Source of the DNA: Roseiarcus sp963816065
Lineage (GTDB): Bacteria; Pseudomonadota; Alphaproteobacteria; Rhizobiales; Beijerinckiaceae
Length of the DNA stretch: 64,000 nt
Reading direction: 5' to 3'
NCBI GenBank assembly: GCA_963816065.1
Contig: CAWFJG010000030.1
Location: 248,001-312,000, forward strand
Shown: in pieces, positions 35,635-45,024 of the stretch
Layout of the letters: every line of letters starts with the position of its first letter
Numbering within the stretch: position 1 is the stretch's first letter
The notes under the pieces: model-generated
Told to the model about the DNA's origin: nothing
Seen by the model: only the letters and a program-made list of their open reading frames with translations
Database searches by the model: none
Translations under genes and position numbers: made by a program

Positions 35635-36045
35635 ATGGCATCGACCGAAGTTGCGCCGGGAAAGCTCCGTCCGCGCCCGTTGTCGCCGCATCTCCGCATC
35701 TATCAATTCACCATCACGATGGTGATGTCGATCGTGCATCGCATCTGCGGCGCAGGGCTCTATGTCGGCGTCCTGTTGCTGGCGTGGTTTCTGATCGCGG
35801 CTTCGATGGACGCCGCGGCGTTCGGCGTCTTCTCGTGGTTCATCAGATCGATCATTGGACAGCTTGATGCTGTTCGGCTTCACCTGGGCGCTCTTCACCA
35901 TCTGTTCGGCGGCATTCGCCATTTCATCTGGGACGCCGGCTACGGCCTCGAGGCGCCGATCCGCGATTATCTCGCTTGGGCGACCGCTGTGTTCGGCTTC
36001 GGGCTGGCCATCGTGGTCTGGGCGATCGGCTATCTTGTCTGGTAA
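35635..36045 (+). CDS. sdhC: Succinate dehydrogenase cytochrome b556 subunit (indels in the middle)
   Basis: Membrane anchor subunit of complex II. The start RPRPLSPHLRIYQFTITMVM, then SIVHRICGAGLYVGVLLLAW with the quinone/heme region Ser and His, is family-typical, and the gene ends with GYGLEAPIRDYLAWATAVFG and a third helix. The central part reads in a neighbouring frame (LMLFGFTWALF), so two compensating indels lie near 35865 and 35900; the next segment HHLFGGIRHFIWDAG with a heme-ligand His is back in frame. Confidence 0.85.
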   Translation: MASTEVAPGKLRPRPLSPHLRIYQFTITMVMSIVHRICGAGLYVGVLLLAWFLIAASMDAAAFGVFSWFIRSIIGQLDAVRLHLGALHHLFGGIRHFIWDAGYGLEAPIRDYLAWATAVFGFGLAIVVWAIGYLVW

Positions 36046-36057
36046 GGGGCGCTTCTG

Positions 36058-36446
36058 ATGTCTGGCAATTCCGACGGCCTTCGCACACCTCTGGGCCGGG
36101 TTCGATTTCTCGGTTCCTCGCGCAAGGGAACTGGACGAGTCCTGGACCTTGCACGTCACTGCGATCGCGCTCGTCCCCTGACATCGTCTTCGTCCTGATG
36201 ATGCTCGCGCTTCTGCACATGGACTACAACGGCGTGCGCGCTACTCTCGGCCAGCCTATTCCTGCGATCCTGCTGATCGCCTTCATCCTGGCTGGCGTCG
36301 TCCATATGCAGATCGGGATGAAGTCGATTATTCTCGACTATGTTCAGGGTCATGCCTGCGCCTGGGTGCTTCTCGCCAACTCCTGCTTCGCCGTGCTGCT
36401 TGGCCTCGCCTGCGTCTATGCAACGCTGCGCATCAGCTTCACCTGA
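36058..36446 (+). CDS. sdhD: Succinate dehydrogenase membrane anchor subunit (frameshifted N-terminal half)
   Basis: Second membrane anchor of complex II. The ATG at 36058 opens MSGNSDGLRTPLGRVRFLGS; the rest is in another frame (IVFVLMMLALLHMDYNGVRA, AILLIAFILAGVVHMQIGMK, IILDYVQGHACAWVLL). The His of HMQIGMKSIILDYV and the following Asp-Tyr are conserved in the family. Indels fall around 36110-36185. It lies between sdhC and sdhA in the standard order. Confidence 0.82.
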
Positions 36447-36472
36447 AAACGCCAACAGAACGGACCATCGCA

Positions 36473-38315
36473 ATGGCGACGAACGGCTCCCCGGCTGAGA
36501 GCGCAGCAGCGCTCGGCGGCAAGGCTTACCCGATCACGGACCACACCTATGACGTCGTGGTCGTGGGCGCGGGCGGCGCAGGACTGCGCGCCAGCGTCGG
36601 ATGCGCAGAGGCCGGTCTCAAGACCGCCTGCATCTCGAAGGTCTTCCCGACCCGCTCGCACACAGTCGCCGCGCAGGGCGGCATCTCGGCCTCGCTCGGC
36701 AACATGGGGCCGGACGACTGGCGCTGGCACATGTACGACACCGTCAAGGGCTCGGACTGGCTCGGCGACCAGGACGCGATCGAATATCTGTGCCGCAATG
36801 CTCCGGCCGCGGTCTACGAGCTCGACCACTGGGGCGTGCCGTTCTCCCGCACCGAAGAGGGCAAGATCTACCAGCGGCCGTTCGGCGGGCATGACCACCG
36901 AGTTCGGCAAGGGCACCGCCCAGCGCACCTGCGCCGCCGCCGACCGCACCGGCCACGCGATCCTGCACACGCTCTACGGCCAGGCGCTGAGGGCGCAGTG
37001 CGCAGTTCTTCATCGAGTATTTCGCCATCGACCTCATCCGCGATTCCGAAGGGCGCCGTGCGCGGCGTCGTCTGCCTCAAGCTCGACGACGGCACGATCC
37101 ACCGCTTCCGCGCCCAGACGACGGTGCTCGCGACCGGCGGCTACGGCCGGGCCTACTTCTCCTGCACTTCGGCGCACACCTGCACCGGCGACGGCAACGC
37201 CATGGTGCTGCGCGCCGGACTGCCGCTGCAGGACATGGAGTTCGTCCAGTTCCACCCGACCGGCATCTACGGCGCGGGCTGCCTCATCACCGAGGGCTCG
37301 CGCGGCGAAGGCGGCTATCTCGCCAATTCGGCTGGCGAGCGCTTCATGGAGCGCTACGCGCCCTCGGCCAAGGACCTCGCCTCGCGCGACGTCGTCAGCC
37401 GCTCCATGACGCATCGAGATCCGCGAGGGGCGCGGCGTCGGCAAGAACAAGGACCACATCTACCTGCACCTCGACCACCTCGATCCGAAGGTGCTGCACG
37501 AGCGCCTGCCCGGCATTTCGGAGAGCGCGCGCATCTTCGCCGGCGTCGACGTGACCAAGGAGCCGATCCCGGTGCTGCCGACGGTCCATTACAACATGGG
37601 CGGCATTCCGACCAATTATCACGGCGAGGTGCTGACCAAGGTCGGCGGCGATCCGGATCGGTCGTGCCCGGGCCTGATGGCGCTCGGCGAGGCGGCCTGC
37701 GTCTCGGTGCATGGCGCCAACCGCCTCGGCTCCAATTCGCTGATCGACCTCGTCGTGTTCGGCCGCGCCGGCGGCGCTGCGCGCCGCCGAGACGATCAAG
37801 CCCGGCGAGCGCGCAGCCCGAGCTGCCGAAGGACTGCGCCGAGTTCGCGCTCTCGCGGCTCGACCGCTTCCGCTACGCCAACGGCGCTCGCCGACCGCCG
37901 AGCTGCGCCTGGCCATGCAGAAGACCATGCAGGACAATTGCGCGGTGTTCCGCACCGGCGAGGTGCTCGAGGAGGGCAAGGAGAAGATCCACGAGGTCTG
38001 GCGCGCCGGCGCCGACGTCGCGCGTCACCGACCGCTCGCTGATCTGGAACTCCGACCTCGTCGAGACGCTGGAATACGACAACCTGATCGTCCAGGCGGT
38101 GGTGACGATGGAGGGCGCCGCTGAACCGGCTGGAGAGCCGCGGCGCGCACGCGCGCGAGGACTATCCCAAGCGCGACGACGACAACTGGATGAAGCACAC
38201 GCTGGCCTGGATCGACACCGACAAGCAGACGGTCACGATCGACTACCGGCCGGTGCACGCCTACACGATGAGCAACGACGATCGCTACATCGAGCCGAAG
38301 GCGCGGGTGTACTGA
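36473..38315 (+). pseudogene. sdhA: Succinate dehydrogenase flavoprotein subunit, many single-base indels
   Basis: SdhA oxidises succinate with covalently bound FAD. The N terminus is intact: DHTYDVVVVGAGGAGLRASV (dinucleotide fold), FPTRSHTVAAQGGISASLGN with the flavinylated His, and MGPDDWRWHMYDTVKGSDWL. After GRPFGG-type sequence an extra G (GGCGGGCATGACC) moves the frame; later breaks are near 37020-37050, 37410, 37790, 37890, 38020 and 38120. Between them the protein stays canonical (FVQFHPTGIYGAGCLITEGS, PTVHYNMGGIPTNYHGEVL, VHGANRLGSNSLIDLVVFG, WMKHTLAWIDTD). Total length 1843 is not a multiple of three. Essentiality and the lack of substitutions argue for sequence errors. Confidence 0.88.
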
Positions 38316-38342
38316 CGCTCGCCGACGCGCACCGACCGGCAC

Positions 38343-39143
38343 ATGGATCAGACGCTGATGGTCCAATTCACTCTGCCCAAGAACTCGCACGATCACGGGC
38401 AAGACCTGGCCGAAGCCCGCCAGCGCCAAGCGGGTGACGGAATTCCGCATCTATCGCTGGAACCCGGACGACGACGCCAATCCGCGCATCGACACCTATT
38501 TCGTCGACCGCGACGATTGCGGGCCGATGGTGCTCGACGCGCTGATCTGGATCAAATCCAAGATCGATTCGACGCTCGACCTTCCGCCGCTCCTGCCGCG
38601 AGGGCGTCTGCGGCTCCTGCGCGATGAACATCGACGGGCATCAACACGCTCGCCTGCACCAGCGGCATCGACGAGGTCGACGGCGCCGTGGTGATCTATC
38701 CGCTGCCGCATCAGGAGGTGATCAAGGACCTGGTGCCCGACCTCACCAATTTCTACGCCCAGCACGCCTCGATCGAGCCCTGGCTCAAGACGGTCGACGC
38801 CGGCGCCCGAGAAGGAATGGCTGCAGTCGCCGGAAGACCGCGCCAAGCTCGACGGGCTCTACGAGTGCATCCTGTGCGCCTGCTGCTCGACCTCCTGCCC
38901 GAGCTACTGGTGGAACGGCGACCGCTATCTCGGCCCGGCGATCCTGCTGCAGGCCTATCGCTGGCTGATCGAATTCGCGCGACGAGGCGCCGGGCGAACG
39001 GCTCGACAATCTCGAGGACCCGTTCCGCCTCTACCGCTGCCACACGATCATGAACTGCGCCAAGACCTGCCCGAAGGGCCTCAATCCGGCCAAGGCGATC
39101 GCCGCAAATCAAGACGATGATGGTCGAGCGGCACGTGGGCTGA
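38343..39143 (+). pseudogene. sdhB: Succinate dehydrogenase iron-sulfur subunit, several indels
   Basis: SdhB carries the 2Fe-2S, 4Fe-4S and 3Fe-4S clusters of complex II. Recognisable pieces in order: FRIYRWNPDDDANPRIDTYF, DALIWIKSKIDSTL, EGVCGSCAMNIDG (2Fe-2S ligands), VIYPLPHQEVIKDLVPDLTN, YECILCACCSTSCPSYWWNG (cluster cysteines), ILLQAYRWL, LYRCHTIMNCAKTCPKGLNP and a final MVERHVG. At least six frame changes are needed, each a single base. It is the last gene of sdhCDAB. Confidence 0.87.
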
Positions 39144-39947
39144 AGCGCTCAAGCGCCAGTGGCATCCGCCTGGGCGGGGATGGTGCGGGCGATGGCCTAG
39201 GGTCGCGCCCTCCTGCCGTTACCCTGTCGTTTCGCGGCCTCCCTCCACCCATATCTCGTCGCTGGCCGGGGCCGAGCCGGTCCGGCTACCCTGGTGAACG
39301 GGGCGTCGTCCGTATGTTTGCGTTCGGAAGCGCGTCCCGCGTACGCCCACGGTGAAGTCCAGCTCGTCAATCTGCAGGACCGCGTGGGCGTCCCCATCGT
39401 CGGTCGCCTCGCGTCGGTTCATCTGCGCGGCGACGACCTGGTGGACGCGTTACTTCGACGGGCACTCCTGACGGCGGATGATCGTGATCTTGTTTCCTCG
39501 AAAAACTCTCTCGCCAAGCCAATGAACTCGCGACCGGCCAAAGCGTTACGAGGCCGGGCGGCAGGGCTGGCGCCGCTTCCTCACGGATCGGAGGCCAGGG
39601 ACAGACCACAGCGACGTTGAGCGGCGCGTTCCTGGCGCGACGGTTATGTCTTTTTACGCCCCAGAGCTCAATGGCGCCCTCGGCGGCCGGACGGACTCGA
39701 ATCCGACCGGCGAACATATTGATCTCATTCAAGCTCCTCAGAAGCGCGAGCCCTAATGCACCGAGGGCGTAACCTTTGATTCCGACGGGCTCGGACATGT
39801 CAAAAAAGTATCAGTCGCCGCACCGCACCGTGGTGGCGCTTGCCCGCGAGTGCCGCTATCGTCAACCTGCAACGAGCCGAAAACAAGCTCAGCCAAGAAA
39901 CAGACGGGTCGAACACGGGTAGGCGACGTCCTCTGGGAGGGACGACT
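39144..39947. other. Intergenic region of 0.8 kb without a recognisable gene
   Basis: Open frames on both strands reach 143 codons (39367-39798, - strand), but none shows a ribosome site, domain or normal composition. Given the indels in the adjacent sdh genes, a broken gene could be hidden here. A ribosome site GGGAGGG near 39936 belongs to the following AraC gene. Confidence 0.35.
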
Positions 39948-40928
39948 ATGGAACCTGACCTAGAGGTCATCCAAATAAGGCCTAGTGAGTCGTTTTCAAC
40001 GATGTACCATGGCTATCCGTATCATACGGTGCGCTGGCACTTCCATCCAAAGTTCGAGATTCATCAGATCGTTTCGACTTGGGGCCGCTACTTCGTTGGC
40101 GATTTCATCGGTGAGTTCGAGCCTGGCAACCTTGTCCTCACCGGCCCAAATCTGCCGCACAACTGGATCAGTGATGTGCCGGCTGGGCAGACGGTGGACC
40201 TGCGCTGCCGCTTCATCCAATTCTCGGCGAATTTCATCGCCGGAGCGATGAATGCATTCCCCGAACTGAAAGCAATCTCGCCGCTTCTGGAGTCGTCGCG
40301 CCGTGGCGTTCTGTTCAGCGGCCAGACCAGCAATGAGGTCCGACCCATGCTGGAATCGATCATGGAGGCCCAGGGCGTGCTCCGGATCGAACTCTTCATG
40401 AGGATCATAGGCGCGCTCACGCGTGAGCGAGGCGCGCGGGTGCTTGCAAGCGAAAGCTACGTTCCCGATCCTTCCGGCTACATGACGGCAGGCATGAACA
40501 AGGCGCTCGCCCACATCCGCGAGAACCTCACCCAACCCTTCAACGAACGCGATCTGGCCGCTATCGCGAAACAATCGACAGGGGCGTTCTCTCGCTCATT
40601 CCGCAAGCATACGGGTATGTCTCTCCTTCAGTACATCCGACGACTGCGCATCAACATGGCCTGCCAAATTCTGATGAGCAATGAACATGCGCAGGTCTCG
40701 GACATCTGCTTCGAGGTCGGATTCAACAACCTTTCCAATTTCAACCGGCAATTTCTCGCCGAGAAAGGCATGCCGCCCTCGCAGTTCAGGAAGCAACTGG
40801 CCGAAAATTTCTCGGCCGCCGCGTGGCAGGGAGGATCAGGGAAGAGCCAGACATCGCAGCCATTTGGGCAAGGATACCGGAGCGCACGCGACGCGGCCTC
40901 CCAGGCGCAGGTCTATACGCAACGATAA
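39948..40928 (+). CDS. AraC-family transcriptional regulator
   Basis: A 326-residue activator-type protein. The N-terminal cupin sensor (YPYHTVRWHFHPKFEIHQIV, then FEPGNLVLTGPNLPHNWISD) precedes a C-terminal double HTH: NKALAHIRENLTQPFNERDL, AAIAKQSTGAFSRSFRKHTG, MSLLQYIRRLRINMACQILM and VSDICFEVGFNNLSNFNRQF. The ATG at 39948 follows GGGAGGG. It directly precedes the polyol transporter and dehydrogenase genes in the same direction, so it is the probable substrate-responsive activator. Confidence 0.95.
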   Translation: MEPDLEVIQIRPSESFSTMYHGYPYHTVRWHFHPKFEIHQIVSTWGRYFVGDFIGEFEPGNLVLTGPNLPHNWISDVPAGQTVDLRCRFIQFSANFIAGAMNAFPELKAISPLLESSRRGVLFSGQTSNEVRPMLESIMEAQGVLRIELFMRIIGALTRERGARVLASESYVPDPSGYMTAGMNKALAHIRENLTQPFNERDLAAIAKQSTGAFSRSFRKHTGMSLLQYIRRLRINMACQILMSNEHAQVSDICFEVGFNNLSNFNRQFLAEKGMPPSQFRKQLAENFSAAAWQGGSGKSQTSQPFGQGYRSARDAASQAQVYTQR

Positions 40929-40947
40929 CAGATGAGGAGAGGAATCG

Positions 40948-42015
40948 ATGACGAAGATTTCGTGGATGCAGAGCCGGCCAGGGCTGCTGGCGACCGTTAT
41001 GCTGGGGGCAGGTTTTGCCACTGCGCATGCCGCCGACATTTCCGGCTCGACCGTCGCCTTCCTGATGCCCGACCAGGGATCGACCCGCTACGAGCAGCAC
41101 GATCATCCCGGCTTCGTCGCCGAGATGAGCAAGCTGTGTCCGAGTTGCAAGGTGATCTACCTGAACGCCGACGCCGATGTCGCCAAGCAACAGCAGCAGT
41201 TCAACTCCGTCATCGTCCAGGGCGCGAAGGTCATCGTGCTTGACGGGGTGGATTCCGCCGCCTCGGCGTCGCTGGTGCACAACGCTCAGAGCCAGGGCGT
41301 CAAGGTGATCGCGTACGACCGGCCGATCCCCGATGGAAAGGTCGACTTCTATGTCTCATTCGACAACGAGGGGATCGGCAAGGCGATTGCTTCGTCGTTG
41401 GTCGAGCATCTCAAGGCCTTGGGCGTGCCAACCAACGGGGACGGCGTGCTGCAGATCAATGGCTCGCCCACCGACGCGGCGGCGGGCTTGATCAAGAAGG
41501 GCTGCCATGAGGGCCTGGCGACCGGCCAATACAAGACCCTGGCCGAGTTCGACACGCCGAACTGGCTTCCAACCAACGCCCAACAGTGGGCCGCTGGCCA
41601 GATCGCCCGCTTCGGCAAGCAGATCATCGGCGTGGTAGCGGCGAACGACGGAACCGCCGGGGGCGCCATCGCAGCGTTCAAGGCGGCCGGCGTTGACCCC
41701 GTGCCGCCGGTGACGGGCAATGACGCGGAGATCGCGGCATTGCAGCGCATCATCGCCGGCGACCAGTACAACACGATCTCCAAACCTAGCGAGATCGTGG
41801 CGAGCGCGGCTGCCGACGTCGCCGTGCAACTCCTCAAGGGCGAAACGCCGAAAGCGACGACAACTCTGTTCGACTCGCCGTCACAACTCTTCGTGCCAGC
41901 CGTCGTGACGGCGGAGAATCTCAAGGCCGAGATCATCGACAAGAAGATCCAGACGGCCGCGGAGCTCTGCACGGGAGACTATGCCGCGGGCTGCAAGAAG
42001 CTCGGCATCCAGTAG
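40948..42015 (+). CDS. Sugar/polyol ABC transporter periplasmic binding protein
   Basis: A 355-residue periplasmic binding protein of the ribose/xylose type (XylF-like). The signal peptide is LLATVMLGAGFATAHAADIS (cleavage after AHA). The two-lobed fold follows: TVAFLMPDQGSTRYEQHDHP, NSVIVQGAKVIVLDGVDSAA, GVKVIAYDRPIP, VVAANDGTAGGAIAAFKAAG and VTGNDAEIAALQRIIAGDQY. Xylose-type proteins share the DGVD/YDRPI pattern. The downstream ribitol dehydrogenase-like gene suggests a pentitol ligand (inference). It starts behind GAGGAGAGG. Confidence 0.93.
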   Translation: MTKISWMQSRPGLLATVMLGAGFATAHAADISGSTVAFLMPDQGSTRYEQHDHPGFVAEMSKLCPSCKVIYLNADADVAKQQQQFNSVIVQGAKVIVLDGVDSAASASLVHNAQSQGVKVIAYDRPIPDGKVDFYVSFDNEGIGKAIASSLVEHLKALGVPTNGDGVLQINGSPTDAAAGLIKKGCHEGLATGQYKTLAEFDTPNWLPTNAQQWAAGQIARFGKQIIGVVAANDGTAGGAIAAFKAAGVDPVPPVTGNDAEIAALQRIIAGDQYNTISKPSEIVASAAADVAVQLLKGETPKATTTLFDSPSQLFVPAVVTAENLKAEIIDKKIQTAAELCTGDYAAGCKKLGIQ

Positions 42016-42159
42016 GGCGTGGATCGACGGCCGGCCGTATGACAAACCGGTTAGCCGCCGTGAGGCCGAACCGCTCCGGCTGCTGCCCCTCCGCAATCCC
42101 ATGGAGGGCGGCGCCGGAAGAGCCGCTCGTCGACCGATTCGCATTTCGGGACGCCGCCA

Positions 42160-42978
42160 ATGACGGAACCCGCCGAACATCCGGCGCCTGACCCTCGGTC
42201 CTTGGTCAGCTTGAGGGCCATCTCCAAGCACTTCGGCGCCGTCTCGGCGCTGACCGAGGTGGATCTCGACATTTTTCCCAGTGAGATTTTAGCGCTTGTC
42301 GGGGACAACGGCGCCGGCAAATCGACGCTCATCAAGATCCTGGCCGGCGTCCTGCAGCCGAGCTCGGGCGCCATCTCATTCGAGGGCGCCCCAGTGACCC
42401 TGTCGAACCCGAGCGCGGCGCTGCGCCTCGGGATTGCGACGGTGTTCCAGGATCTCGCGCTGTGCGAAAACCTCGACGTGGTCGCCAACATCTTTCTCGG
42501 CCGGGAGCTCAGCCCGTTGCAGCTCGACGAGGTGGCGATGGAAGTCCGCGCCTGGACGTTGCTCGGCGAGCTCTCGGCGCGCATCCCGAGCGTCAGGGAA
42601 CCGGTCGCCGCACTCTCCGGCGGTCAACGTCAGACAGTCGCGATTGCCCGTTCCTTGCTGATGAATCCAAGAGTAATCCTTCTTGACGAACCGACCGCCG
42701 CCCTGGGCGTCGCGCAGACGGCCGAGGTGTTGAACCTGATCGAACGCGTTCGGGACCGCGGCCTTGGCGTCGTGATCATAAGCCACAACATGGAGGTTGT
42801 GCGCGCCGTGGCGGACCGAATCGTCGTGCTTCGGCTCGGACGAAACAATGGGGTCTTCCCGCCGGATGCATCCAACCACGATCTGGTGAGCGCCATCACC
42901 GGCGCCGAGGACAATGCGGTCTCGCGCAGAGCGAGAAGCGGCTCCCAACCCAGATCATTGAATCCGGGAAGTCCTTGA
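42160..42978 (+). CDS. Sugar ABC transporter ATP-binding protein
   Basis: A single-cassette ATPase of 272 residues. Walker A is GDNGAGKSTLIKI (residues about 49-61), Q-loop FQDLALCENLD, signature LSGGQRQTVAIARSL, Walker B RVILLDEPTAAL and switch His in VVIISHNMEVV. Unlike RbsA/XylG it has one cassette, as in the FrcA-type subgroup. It follows the binding protein by 144 bp and overlaps the permease start. Confidence 0.94.
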   Translation: MTEPAEHPAPDPRSLVSLRAISKHFGAVSALTEVDLDIFPSEILALVGDNGAGKSTLIKILAGVLQPSSGAISFEGAPVTLSNPSAALRLGIATVFQDLALCENLDVVANIFLGRELSPLQLDEVAMEVRAWTLLGELSARIPSVREPVAALSGGQRQTVAIARSLLMNPRVILLDEPTAALGVAQTAEVLNLIERVRDRGLGVVIISHNMEVVRAVADRIVVLRLGRNNGVFPPDASNHDLVSAITGAEDNAVSRRARSGSQPRSLNPGSP

Positions 42979-44237
42979 TGGGCTCCGATTCCGGACGTCT
43001 TCCCGAATCGCCAGCGCTGCTCGACCGCGGCGACGAGCGGCTCAAAGATCGAAGCGGGGCAGCCGGCGCGCTGAAGGCTTTCGCCGACCGCGTCCGGTCC
43101 GGCGATCTCGGCTCCCTCCCTGTGGTTGTCGGCCTCGCCATTATCTGGACCGTGTTCCAGACGCTCAACCCAGTCTTCCTGTCGCCGCGTAATCTCGTAA
43201 ACCTGCTGTTTGACTGTTCGACCGTTGGAATCATTTCTCTCGGCATCGTCTGCGTGCTCATGGTGGGAGAGATCGACCTGTCGGTCGGCTCCGTCAGCGG
43301 CCTTTCTTCCGCTATCCTCGGTGTGTTGTGGGTGCGGATCGGTTGGCCGCCGGCGCTTGCGATACTCGCGGCCTTGGCGGCGGGATGCCTGATCGGCGGC
43401 ATGTATGCGCTGCTCTTCAATCGCCTCGGCATGCCGAGCTTCGTCTCGACACTGTCGGGGCTGCTGGGCTTCCTCGGGCTTCAGCTTTACATTCTCGGCC
43501 CGACAGGCTCCATCAACCTTCCCTACGAGTCACCGCTGGTGAAGTTCGGCCAGCTCCTCGTCATGCCAACGCCGGTGGCCTTTGGGCTGGCCGCGGTTCC
43601 CGGCGTCCTCACGCTCGTGAGCCGCGTCCGCACAGCAAGACGACGCCAAGCCTCCGGACTGTCCTCCCGGTCCATGGGCGGGCTGCTGCTGGAGGCGGGG
43701 GTGATCACTGTCGTGCTTGAGACAATGGTCTACTACCTGAGCTTCGCCCGCGGGTTGCCGTGGATGTTCGGCCTATTTGTCGGGCTTGTCATGGCGATGA
43801 ACTATGCGCTGCGACGCACCAAGTGGGGCCGCTCGGTGTCCGCTGTCGGCGGCAATCTCGAGGCGGCGCGACGGGCCGGCATCGACGTGCGCCTGATCTA
43901 TACCAGCGCCTTCGCCCTGTGCTCGACCCTGGCCGCCGCCGGCGGCGTGCTGTCCGCCGCACGCCTTGCCAGTTCCAATCTGCAGGCCGGCACCGTCGAC
44001 GTCAATCTCAACGCCATCGCCGCCGCGGTCATCGGCGGCACCAGCCTCTTCGGCGGCCGCGGCAGCGCCTATTCGGCATTGCTCGGCATCATCGTCATCC
44101 AGTCCATCGCAAGCGGTCTGACGCTGCTCGATCTGTCCTCGTCGCTCCGGTACATGATCACCGGAGGCGTCCTGGCTGTTGCGGTCATCGTCGACTCTCT
44201 CGCTCGCCGCTCGCGCGTTTCCCACGGCCGTGCGTGA
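42978..44237 (+). CDS. Sugar ABC transporter permease (XylH/RbsC-like)
   Basis: A multi-span permease of about 419 residues. It starts at ATG 42978 (TGATG overlap with the ATPase) or TTG 42975. Family motifs: VFLSPRNLVNLLFDCSTVGI, VCVLMVGEIDLSVGSVSGLS, ALLFNRLGMPSFVSTLSGLL, and KWGRSVSAVGGNLEAARRAG with the EAA-like coupling segment. INLNAIAAAVIGGTSLFGG-type sequence occurs near the end. About ten membrane segments are expected, as in XylH, which is longer than RbsC. Confidence 0.94.
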   Translation: MGSDSGRLPESPALLDRGDERLKDRSGAAGALKAFADRVRSGDLGSLPVVVGLAIIWTVFQTLNPVFLSPRNLVNLLFDCSTVGIISLGIVCVLMVGEIDLSVGSVSGLSSAILGVLWVRIGWPPALAILAALAAGCLIGGMYALLFNRLGMPSFVSTLSGLLGFLGLQLYILGPTGSINLPYESPLVKFGQLLVMPTPVAFGLAAVPGVLTLVSRVRTARRRQASGLSSRSMGGLLLEAGVITVVLETMVYYLSFARGLPWMFGLFVGLVMAMNYALRRTKWGRSVSAVGGNLEAARRAGIDVRLIYTSAFALCSTLAAAGGVLSAARLASSNLQAGTVDVNLNAIAAAVIGGTSLFGGRGSAYSALLGIIVIQSIASGLTLLDLSSSLRYMITGGVLAVAVIVDSLARRSRVSHGRA

Positions 44238-44263
44238 GCGAGCGGCCTATCGAAGAGCCTAGG

Positions 44264-44992
44264 ATGACTATGCAACTCTCGGGAAAGGTCGCGGCGGTCA
44301 CCGGCGCCGCCTCCGGCATCGGCCTGGCATGCGCCCGGGCCATGCTTGCCGCGGGCGCCCGCGTTGCGCTGGTGGACCGCGACGCCGACAGGCTGCAGGC
44401 GCTCTGCGCCGAACTGGGCGAGCAGGCGTTCTCCATCACAACCGACCTTCTCGACAGGTCCAGCGTGGCGCGGATGGCGCCCCAGATTCTCGAAAGGGCC
44501 GGCCAGCTCGACATCCTTCACGCCAATGCGGGCGCCTATATCGGAGGCGAGATCGTGTCGGGCGATCCGGATGCCTGGGACCGTATGCTGAACCTCAATA
44601 TCAACAGCGTCTTTCGCACGGTGCATGCGGTCCTGCCGCATATGGTCGAGCGCAAGGGCGGCGACATCATCGTTACCAGCTCGGTGGCCGGCTTCATTCC
44701 CGTTGTCTGGGAGCCGATCTACACCGCGTCGAAGCATGCTGTGCAAGCGTTCGTCCACACCGTGAGGCGTCAGGTCGCCAAACATGGAATTCGCGTTGGG
44801 GAAGTGGCGCCAGGGCCGGTAGCGACCGCGCTGCTCAGCGATTGGCCGAAGGCCAAGTTGGAGGAGGCGCTGGCGGCCGGCAGCCTGATGGAGCCGAGCG
44901 AGGTGGCGGACGCTGTCCTATTCATGCTGACGCGGCCGCGCAACGTCGTCATCCGCGACCTCGTGATTCTTCCCCAGAGTCTTGACATCTGA
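44264..44992 (+). CDS. rbtD: Ribitol 2-dehydrogenase-like SDR
   Basis: Classical SDR of 242 residues that would oxidise ribitol to D-ribulose with NAD. Motifs: VTGAASGIGLACARAML, LHANAGAYIGGEIV, Ser in IIVTSSVAGFIPVVWEP, and YTASKHAVQAFVHTVRRQVA. The HANAGAYIGG stretch, the WEPIYTASK block, the ALLSDWPKAKLEEALAAGSL region and the RDLVILPQSLDI ending closely resemble the enterobacterial ribitol dehydrogenase as I remember it; this is the basis for the symbol. It lies 26 bp after the permease, in the same operon. Confidence 0.85.
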   Translation: MTMQLSGKVAAVTGAASGIGLACARAMLAAGARVALVDRDADRLQALCAELGEQAFSITTDLLDRSSVARMAPQILERAGQLDILHANAGAYIGGEIVSGDPDAWDRMLNLNINSVFRTVHAVLPHMVERKGGDIIVTSSVAGFIPVVWEPIYTASKHAVQAFVHTVRRQVAKHGIRVGEVAPGPVATALLSDWPKAKLEEALAAGSLMEPSEVADAVLFMLTRPRNVVIRDLVILPQSLDI

Positions 44993-45024
44993 CCGGCAAC
45001 CCACTTGCGACAAAGGAATACGCC

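Noticed and set aside
36473..38315. sdhA as a genuinely decayed gene
   Set aside because: Damage is almost purely single-base insertions, with conserved residues untouched and neighbours equally affected, so sequence error is favoured. It is typed as pseudogene only because the frame is broken as given.
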